A stretch of DNA of 64,000 nt from Actinomadura fibrosa (GTDB lineage: Bacteria > Actinomycetota > Actinomycetes > Streptosporangiales > Streptosporangiaceae): assembly GCF_900659615.1 (NCBI RefSeq), contig NZ_CAACUY010000022.1:1-64000 (forward strand), written 5' to 3'. Under the pieces are notes generated by a model. That model had not been told where the DNA came from. It did not search any database and saw only the letters and a program-made list of their open reading frames with translations. A program made the position numbers and the translations under genes. Positions 58,449 through 64,000 of this stretch are shown piece by piece. Positions within the stretch are counted from its first letter, which is position 1, and each line of letters opens with the position of its first letter.

Positions 58449-59477
58449 ATGAAGGCCGTCCAGTATCGAACGATCGGAACCGCGCCCGAGGTCGTCACGG
58501 TGCCCGACCCCGAGCCCGGGCCCGGGGAGGTGCTCCTGAAGGTCACCGCGGCGGGCGTGTGCCACTCGGACATCGCGGTGATGAGCTGGCCCGAGGTGCC
58601 GTTCCCGCTGCCGCTGACGCTGGGGCACGAGGGGGCCGGGACGGTGGCCGCCCTCGGGGACGGGGTGCGCGGGGTCGATGTGGGCGAGTCCGTCGCGGTG
58701 TACGGGCCGTGGGGGTGCGGGCGGTGCCTGAAATGCGCGCAGGGCGAGGAGAACTACTGCCTGCGGGCGGCGGAGCTGGGCATCCAGCCGCCGGGGCTGG
58801 GCGCTCCCGGCGCGATCGCGGAGTACCTGCTGGTGGACGACGCGCGCCATCTCGTGCCGCTGGGCGACCTCGACCCGGCGACGAGCGTGCCGCTCACGGA
58901 CGCGGGGCTCACCCCCTACCACGCGATCAAGGGGTCGCTGCCGAAGCTGGTGCCGGGCAGCGCGGCCGTCGTGATCGGGACGGGCGGGCTCGGGCACGTC
59001 GCGATCCAGCTGCTGCGGGCGCTGACCCCGGCGCGGGTGATCGCGCTGGACGTGTCGGAGGAGAAGCTGGAGCTGGCGCGGGTCGTCGGCGCCCACGACG
59101 TCGTGCTGTCGGACGCGGACGCCGCCGCGAACGTGCGGGCGCTGACCGGCGGGGTGCAGGCGGTCTTCGACTTCGTGGGCGCGCCGCCCACGGTGGCGAC
59201 GGCGACCGCGGTGACGGCGGTGGACGCCGACGTGGTCCTGGTCGGCATCGGCGGCGGCATCGCCCAGGTCGGGTTCGGCGTCACGCCCTACGACACGGCG
59301 GTGCGGGCGCCGTACTGGGGGAGCCGGGCGGAGCTGATCGAGGTGCTGGAGCTGGCGCGGGCGGGCATCGTGGACGTCCACGTCGAGACGTACGGGCTGG
59401 ACGAGGCGCCGGAGGCGTACGAGCGGCTGCACGCGGGCCGGGTGAACGGCCGGGCGGTCATCCTGCCGAACGGTTGA
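58449..59477 (+). CDS. Zinc-dependent alcohol dehydrogenase
   Basis: The 342-residue MDR-type dehydrogenase has the catalytic zinc Cys in GVCHSDIAVM, GHEGAGTVAALGDGV, the structural-zinc cysteines in WGCGRCLKCAQGEENYC and the Rossmann motif VVIGTGGLGHVAIQLL with an Asp (VIALDVSEEK) pointing to NAD. It oxidises alcohols or reduces aldehydes. The second of two adjacent ATGs is chosen on spacing from GGGGAG. Confidence 0.92.
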   Translation: MKAVQYRTIGTAPEVVTVPDPEPGPGEVLLKVTAAGVCHSDIAVMSWPEVPFPLPLTLGHEGAGTVAALGDGVRGVDVGESVAVYGPWGCGRCLKCAQGEENYCLRAAELGIQPPGLGAPGAIAEYLLVDDARHLVPLGDLDPATSVPLTDAGLTPYHAIKGSLPKLVPGSAAVVIGTGGLGHVAIQLLRALTPARVIALDVSEEKLELARVVGAHDVVLSDADAAANVRALTGGVQAVFDFVGAPPTVATATAVTAVDADVVLVGIGGGIAQVGFGVTPYDTAVRAPYWGSRAELIEVLELARAGIVDVHVETYGLDEAPEAYERLHAGRVNGRAVILPNG

Positions 59478-59495
59478 GCCGGGAGTCCGGGGCGG

Positions 59496-60023
59496 TCAGC
59501 TCGCGGGCCGCGTCCCGGCGGTGCGGCCGGCCGTCGGCGAGGTCGCGAGGATGCCCTCGCGGACCTCGCCCAGGACGGTGGCCACGGTGCCGACGATCTC
59601 CGGGATCGCGTCGCGGATCTCCTCGGCGGACGCGCGGTGCGCGTCCGCGTCCACCCCGGCGGCCTCCAGGAGCGGGAGGACGTCGAAGAGCTGGTGCTTG
59701 AGCCAGCCCATCGGGTCGGCGGTGAGCCCGGGGACGAAGACGCGCCGCCCGGGTTCGCTGTCGACCATGCCGGGGTGGTGGTGCATGCGGTCCTTGCTGC
59801 CCGGGCCGCCGGCGACCGACTCCAGGAAGTCGGCGCGCCAGACGGCCCGGTCGGCCACGATCGGCTGGGCGGCGTTGCGGGTGCCGCGCCACGGCTGGAG
59901 GGGGAGCAGCCGCAGCTCGACGCGGACGCCGCGCTCGTGCCCGCCCCGGTCGGGGTCGGGGTCGATGAGGTACACGTCCTCGACCGTGATCCCGAGGCCG
60001 CCCAGACAGAAGACGCGCAGCAC
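59496..60023 (-). CDS. Unknown protein near alaS
   Basis: The 175-residue protein starts at GTG as VLRVFCLGGLGITVEDVYLI after GAGGGGAGTCAC. It has GMVDSEPGRRVFVPGLTADPMGWLKHQLFDVLPLLEAAG and a helical C-terminus. I do not recognise the family. It lies 24 bp after the alaS stop on the same strand and may be co-transcribed with it. Confidence 0.6.
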   Translation of the reverse strand: MLRVFCLGGLGITVEDVYLIDPDPDRGGHERGVRVELRLLPLQPWRGTRNAAQPIVADRAVWRADFLESVAGGPGSKDRMHHHPGMVDSEPGRRVFVPGLTADPMGWLKHQLFDVLPLLEAAGVDADAHRASAEEIRDAIPEIVGTVATVLGEVREGILATSPTAGRTAGTRPAS

Positions 60024-60047
60024 CGTGACTCCCCTCGCCGTCCTCCC

Positions 60048-62726
60048 TCAACGGATACGCCGGGAACCTTCGGTTATCAAGCGCCGCGCCTCCGCCGAGG
60101 CGAGTTCGACCGCCGTCGCCAGGTGCTCGGGGCGCCGTCCGCCGGCGCTGGCCAGGGGCCCCTTGCCGCCCGCGCCGCCGCCGACCGCGCGCGCCGCGGA
60201 GACCAGCAGGTCGCGCGCGTGGACCGGGCCGGGCGAGCGGCCCGCGGCGAGCAGGCCGTCCCGGACCGCCGCGACGAGCGACGCCTTGCCGCCGGACGCC
60301 GTGCCGAGGACGACCGCCCCGTCCCCGCCGCGGTGCGCGAGGATCCGCGTCGCGAGGGAGCGCAGGTCGGGCTCGTCGACGACCCGCGCGACGAGCCAGC
60401 CGCCGGGCAGGTCCTCCGCGGACGCGGCCAGCCGCGCCGCGTGCGCGTCCAGGTCCGCGTCGCGGAGGGACGCGAGCGCGCGCTGCGTCTCGGCGAGGGT
60501 CGCCAGCCGCTGCCGGAGCCGCGCGGGCGCCTCGTCCGGGCGGACGTGCAGCAGGTCCGCCAGCTCGGTGAGCAGGTCGCGCTGGTGGTCGTGGTGGCGC
60601 AGCGCGTCCGCGCCGGTGAGCGCCTCGACGCGGCGCAGCCCGGTGCCGATGGACGACTCGCCGAGGATGTGCACGGGACCGGCCTGGGAGCCGTGGCCGA
60701 CGTGCGTGCCGCCGCACAGCTCGCGGGACGCGTCGCCGATGTCGACGACGCGCACCCGCGTCCCGTACCTCTCGCCGAACAGCGCGACCGCGCCCGCGGC
60801 CTCCGCGTCGGCGCGGCTCGCCTCCCAGACGCGGACGTCGGGGTCGTCCAGCAGGTAGTCGTTGACCAGGGTCTGGACGGCGGCGAGCTCGCCGGGCTCC
60901 ACGCCGGAGAAGTGCGCGAAGTCGAAGCGCAGCCGTCCGGGCTCGACCCGCGAGCCGCGCTGCGCCGCGTGGTCGCCGAGGACGCGCCGCAGCATCGCGT
61001 GCAGGACGTGCGTCGCGCTGTGGGAGCGCGCGGTCGCCGCCCGCCGGTCCGCGTCCACGACCGCCTCCGCCTCCTCGCCGGGACGGATCTCGCCTTCCTC
61101 CACGCGGACCGTGTGGACGTGCAGGCCGTCCAGCCCAGGCCGGGTGTCGAGGACGCGTAGCAGCGCCCCGGACGTGCGTAGCGTTCCCGTGTCGCCGACC
61201 TGACCGCCTGACTCCGCGTAGAAGGGGCTCCTGGAGAGGACCACCTCCAGTTCGTCGCCCTCGCGCGCGCTCTGCACGATGTCCGTGTCGCTTAGCAGCG
61301 CCACCAGGCGGGTCTCGGCCGTGGTCGTGTCGTAACCGACGAAGTCCGTGAGGCCGTGCTCCGCGTTTACGCGCCGGTACAGGTCCTGCCGTTTGACCGC
61401 GTCGCCCTTGCGGCCCTGGCCCGCCCTGTGCGCCTGGCTGCGCTGCTCTTCGATGAGGGCCTCGAACGCGTCCTGGTCCACGGTGAGGCCCGCCGAGCGC
61501 GCCGCGTCCAGGGTCAGGTCGATGGGGAACCCGTAGGTGTCGTGCAGCTCGAACGCCGTCTGGCCCGAGATGGACCCCGAGCCGCCCGAGGTCGCGCGGG
61601 TGATCGCCGACTCCAGCAGCCGGGAGCCCTGGCGCAGCGTCCGCTCGAACCCCTCCTCCTCCGCCGTGACGACCTGCCGGATCAGCGCCGACTGCCGTTC
61701 CAGCTCCGGCCACGCGCCGCCCAGGTTCGCGATGACGCTCCCGGTCAGCGGGGACAGCACGGGCTCGTCGATGCCGAGCCGTCGCGCGTGCCGGATCGCG
61801 CGACGCATCAGCCGGCGCAGCACGTAGCCGCGGCCGTCGCGCGCGGGCAGGACGCCGTCCGCGACGAGGAACGCGATCGACCGCGCGTGCTCGGCGACGA
61901 CGCGGAACGACGTGGACGCCTCGCTCCCGTCGCGTCCGGGGTACTCGCGTCCGGCCATCTCCTGGACGAGACGGAGCGACGGCGCGAGCAGGTCGGTCTC
62001 GCAGACCGTGTCGACGCCTTGCAGGACGGCCGCCAGACGGTCCAGGCCGAGGCCGGTGTCGATGTTCCTGGCGGGTAGCTCACCGACGATCGGATAGTCG
62101 CCCTTGCCCGAACCCTCTCCGCGGATGTTCTGCATGAAGACGAGGTTCCACAACTCCTGGTAGCGCTCGCCGTCCACCGCAGGCCCGCCCTCCACTCCGA
62201 AGGACGGCCCTCGGTCGTAGTGGAGCTCGGACGACGGGCCGCAGGGGCCGGGCACGCCCATCGACCAGTAGTTGTCCTCCATGCCGAGCCGCTGGATCCG
62301 CTCCGAGGGGACGCCGACGCGCCGCCAGAGCCGCTCCGCCTCGTCGTCGTCCAGGTACACGGTGACCCAGAGGCGCTCGGGGTCGAGGTTGTAGTGCCGG
62401 GTGAAGAGCTCCCATGCCCAGGAGATCGCCTCCGACTTGAAGTAGTCGCCGAAGGAGAAGTTGCCGAGCATCTCGAAGAACGTGGCGTGCCGGGCCGTCC
62501 GCCCCACGTTCTCAATGTCGGACGTGCGCGCGCACTTCTGCACGGACATCGCCCGGGGATGCTCCGGGACCGCCTCGCCCGCGAAGTACGGCTCGAACTG
62601 GTTCATGCCCGCGTTGGCCAGCAGCAGCGTGGGATCGGACGGGATCAGCGGGCTGGACGGCACGGCGCGGTGGCCGCGCTCCTGGAAGAAGCCCAGGAAG
62701 GTGGAACGGATGTCAGAAGAGCGCAT
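60048..62726 (-). CDS. alaS: Alanyl-tRNA synthetase
   Basis: The 892-residue protein has the class II catalytic core (SPLIPSDPTLLLANAGMNQFEPYFAG, RATFFEMLGNFSFGDYF-like segment, DNYWSMGVPGPCGPSSE, GLGLDRLAAVLQGVD), the editing domain (HSATHVLHAMLRRVLGDHAAQRGS and CGGTHVGHGSQAG) and the C-Ala end. It charges tRNA-Ala and clears mischarged Ser. The core reads FFEMLGNFSF, whereas I recall FFQMCGNFSF in typical actinobacterial housekeeping AlaS, and it is not next to the usual ruvX-type neighbours, so it may be a second copy. Confidence 0.93.
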   Translation of the reverse strand: MRSSDIRSTFLGFFQERGHRAVPSSPLIPSDPTLLLANAGMNQFEPYFAGEAVPEHPRAMSVQKCARTSDIENVGRTARHATFFEMLGNFSFGDYFKSEAISWAWELFTRHYNLDPERLWVTVYLDDDEAERLWRRVGVPSERIQRLGMEDNYWSMGVPGPCGPSSELHYDRGPSFGVEGGPAVDGERYQELWNLVFMQNIRGEGSGKGDYPIVGELPARNIDTGLGLDRLAAVLQGVDTVCETDLLAPSLRLVQEMAGREYPGRDGSEASTSFRVVAEHARSIAFLVADGVLPARDGRGYVLRRLMRRAIRHARRLGIDEPVLSPLTGSVIANLGGAWPELERQSALIRQVVTAEEEGFERTLRQGSRLLESAITRATSGGSGSISGQTAFELHDTYGFPIDLTLDAARSAGLTVDQDAFEALIEEQRSQAHRAGQGRKGDAVKRQDLYRRVNAEHGLTDFVGYDTTTAETRLVALLSDTDIVQSAREGDELEVVLSRSPFYAESGGQVGDTGTLRTSGALLRVLDTRPGLDGLHVHTVRVEEGEIRPGEEAEAVVDADRRAATARSHSATHVLHAMLRRVLGDHAAQRGSRVEPGRLRFDFAHFSGVEPGELAAVQTLVNDYLLDDPDVRVWEASRADAEAAGAVALFGERYGTRVRVVDIGDASRELCGGTHVGHGSQAGPVHILGESSIGTGLRRVEALTGADALRHHDHQRDLLTELADLLHVRPDEAPARLRQRLATLAETQRALASLRDADLDAHAARLAASAEDLPGGWLVARVVDEPDLRSLATRILAHRGGDGAVVLGTASGGKASLVAAVRDGLLAAGRSPGPVHARDLLVSAARAVGGGAGGKGPLASAGGRRPEHLATAVELASAEARRLITEGSRRIR

Positions 62727-62844
62727 GGAACGGCCTCACGAGGTCGATGGGATGACGGCGCACACCGCCGAGCCGGGCCGGGCACGACTGCTCGTCCCCC
62801 AGCTCGGCGCGGCTAGCTCGCCGCCCCACCTCGTGAAAGGCCAT
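62713..62844 (-). other. Possible short leader ORF before alaS
   Basis: A 43-codon frame starts MAFHEVGRRASRAELG behind AGGAAG and overlaps the alaS start by 14 bp. TCACGAGGT (plus strand near 62736) and ACCTCGTGA (near 62828) form a 9-bp inverted repeat across it. A regulatory leader is possible but alanine codons are not unusually enriched, so this is weak. Confidence 0.3.
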
Positions 62845-62943
62845 CGGTCTTCCTGCTCGGTTCCGTTCCGCGAACACCCCGGACGCTCCGGGACGTCCCA
62901 AATTACCTCGCGGTATCCCGCCCGGCACGCGATTATCGCCACC

Positions 62944-63423
62944 GTGTCGCGCGCGTACGGCTATGTAGGCCCTCCTGAACTGCTCGAACGGGCGTCCCCG
63001 GACACCGTGGGCGAGCGCGTCGCCTCACCCGCGGACCTGAAGCGCTGGCTCGCCGGCCGGGACGCCGCCGAGCGCGACGAACCGTTCACCTACGTCGTCG
63101 ATCTCGACGGGACGCTGCGGGTGGCGCCCCGCCGCAGCGAGCATGTGGCCTGCGCGGGCGGACAGTCCGTCCTCGCCGCCGGGGAGGTGACCTTCCACGG
63201 CACGCGGGTCGGGGAGATCAGCAACCAGTCCACCGGTTACTGCCCGGACGCGGCGTCGTGGCCGGACGTCGCCGCCGCGCTCGACCGCGCGGGCCTGGAC
63301 CGTCCGGACGGCTTCACGGCGGTGTTCGTCTTCCGGCACTGTCCGGGATGTGGGGAACTCAACGTGGTCAAGGACGACGACTACGTCTGCGTCTTCTGCG
63401 CGGGCGCGCTCAGGAGGTCTTGA
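62944..63423 (+). CDS. Unknown protein with C-terminal Cys4 zinc ribbon
   Basis: The 159-residue protein starts at GTG (VSRAYGYVGPPELLERA) with no Shine-Dalgarno and a GATTAT element 8 nt upstream, so it is probably leaderless. The middle has VVDLDGTLRVAPRRSEHVACAGG and STGYCPDAASWPDVAAAL. The end FRHCPGCGELNVVKDDDYVCVFC is a zinc-ribbon (CxxC-x13-CxxC type). It is a conserved-looking actinomycete hypothetical. Its 3' end overlaps the HxlR gene by 14 bp, tail to tail. Confidence 0.7.
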   Translation: MSRAYGYVGPPELLERASPDTVGERVASPADLKRWLAGRDAAERDEPFTYVVDLDGTLRVAPRRSEHVACAGGQSVLAAGEVTFHGTRVGEISNQSTGYCPDAASWPDVAAALDRAGLDRPDGFTAVFVFRHCPGCGELNVVKDDDYVCVFCAGALRRS

Positions 63424-63805
63424 GGGTCTCGATCTCGGCGGCGCGGGCGTCGTAGTCGGCGCGGGCGGCGTCGATCTCGTCCAGGTGGGTCTCGGCCCAG
63501 AGGACGAGGGTGCTCGCCGCGTCCATCAGGGTGGCGCCCATCGGGGTGAGGGAGTAGTCCACGCGCGGCGGCATCACCGGGTAGACGGTCCGGGTGACGA
63601 TGCCGTCGCGCTCCAGGCCGCGCAGCGTGACGGTGAGCATCCGCTGGCTGATCCCGTCGATCTCGCGCTTCAGCTCGGTGAACCGCTTGGTGCGCTCGCC
63701 GAGCAGCGCGATCACCTGGAGCGACCACTTGTCGCCGACGCGGTCGAGGATCTCCCGCGCCCGGCACATGGACGGGTGGTGCTCGCGGAACGCGCTGGGC
63801 TCCAT
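63410..63805 (-). CDS. HxlR family transcriptional regulator
   Basis: The 131-residue protein begins MEPSAFREHHPSMCRAREIL, with the conserved Cys near the N-terminus that senses aldehydes or disulfide stress in HxlR/HypR proteins. The winged helix is GDKWSLQVIALLGERTKRFTELKREIDGISQRMLTVTLRGLERDGIVTRTV. It is divergent from a YceI gene, a common pairing, and the gap carries two inverted repeats. Confidence 0.9.
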   Translation of the reverse strand: MEPSAFREHHPSMCRAREILDRVGDKWSLQVIALLGERTKRFTELKREIDGISQRMLTVTLRGLERDGIVTRTVYPVMPPRVDYSLTPMGATLMDAASTLVLWAETHLDEIDAARADYDARAAEIETLKTS

Positions 63806-63824
63806 GGTTATCTCCAGGTGACCG

Positions 63825-63842
63825 AGGCAGTAATTAGTGCCT
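63825..63842. promoter_or_regulatory. HxlR-type operator candidate
   Basis: AGGCA-GTAATTAG-TGCCT is a 5-bp inverted repeat with an AT-rich centre, 20 bp upstream of the HxlR start in the divergent region. Confidence 0.45.
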
Positions 63843-63880
63843 TCTTGTGCCGGTTCGGTGCGCGTCCGCACCATGGGGTG

Positions 63881-63901
63881 ACGGTTCCGAAAGGGAACCG
63901 T
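63881..63901. promoter_or_regulatory. Inverted repeat before the yceI-like gene
   Basis: ACGGTTCC-GAAAG-GGAACCGT is a perfect 8-bp inverted repeat, 28 bp before the YceI start. It may be an operator or an RNA hairpin in the leader. Confidence 0.5.
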
Positions 63902-63929
63902 CTTACTTCTCGGAACTCAAGGAGACACC

Positions 63930-64000
63930 ATGACCGCCGAGCTTGTCGAGATCCCCGGCTACGTCGCCGGCACCTGGGCGATCGACCCGATCCACTCCGG
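63930..64000 (+). CDS. YceI family protein (N-terminus, cut by window edge)
   Basis: An ATG behind AAGGAG opens MTAELVEIPGYVAGTWAIDP followed by IHSG at the window end. The GTWAIDPIHS start is characteristic of YceI-like lipocalin-fold proteins, which bind polyisoprenoids. Only 23 codons are visible. Divergent to the HxlR regulator. Confidence 0.75.
   Translation, partial: MTAELVEIPGYVAGTWAIDPIHS

Noticed and set aside
62727..62943. T-box riboswitch upstream of alaS
   Set aside because: No T-box consensus or antiterminator could be found; only a 9-bp inverted repeat and a short ORF.

Overview
The window is high-GC actinomycete DNA: GTG and TTG starts, many 1-4 bp stop/start overlaps, leaderless genes, DUF574 methyltransferases, SCO6745-like proteins, CtaG and MHYT proteins. 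The flavour suggests Streptosporangiales, perhaps Thermomonosporaceae (Actinomadura-like). That placement is inference from gene content, not from a marker gene.

1-19.6 kb is mostly chromosomal: a SpoIIE-type phosphatase beside a MarR regulator, an hsp20-MerR operon, a metal-type MerR operon with a YnfA-like membrane protein, an LtaS-like sulfatase-fold membrane enzyme, DUF2243-CtaG, a small unknown gene under a LexA-type SOS box, a BlaI/M56-peptidase sensor pair whose operator also lies before a small secreted protein and a membrane-anchored esterase, and assorted enzymes and regulators. 19.7-22.3 kb is scarred: a truncated acetyltransferase fused tail to tail with a truncated tyrosine recombinase, a repeat-containing unknown protein and a frameshifted TetR gene.

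22.3-46.4 kb holds two catabolic clusters with the logic of aromatic ring hydroxylation and meta-cleavage. Cluster A (22.3-36.5 kb) has two divergent operons around a promoter region with five 11-bp repeats and a LysR-type box. Leftward are a FAH hydrolase, an extradiol dioxygenase, a cupin, a HisD-like dehydrogenase and two SDRs. Rightward are an ABM monooxygenase, a flavin monooxygenase, an ACMSD-type amidohydrolase, a bicovalent-type FAD oxidase, a second FAH hydrolase and a LysR regulator. An MFS-VOC-SDR operon follows. Between the clusters lies a 5'-truncated PucR gene and lipase debris. Cluster B (38.0-46.4 kb) has an SDR, a TetR regulator, a flavin monooxygenase, an extradiol dioxygenase, a FAH hydrolase, an EthD protein, an acyl-CoA ligase, a SnoaL-like protein and an SDR. 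A shared motif beginning TTGACAC precedes its transcription units.

46.4-54.1 kb is a decayed integration hotspot. Phage-like fragments lead to tRNA-Gly and tRNA-Pro. The 3' part of tRNA-Pro is duplicated as a 55-bp direct repeat 5.8 kb away (att sites). Between the copies lie a deleted integrase, a DNA-ligase tail, pentapeptide-repeat protein remnants, a small phage gene and a truncated terminase, nearly all with frameshifts. A second integrase tail beyond the distal att copy points to tandem integration. 54.3-64 kb returns to intact genes: an RHH repressor with a triple GCTAGC operator driving a VOC-MFS operon, an MHYT protein, a WGxxGxxG surface protein, an alcohol dehydrogenase, an alanyl-tRNA synthetase (perhaps a paralogue), and an HxlR/YceI divergent pair.
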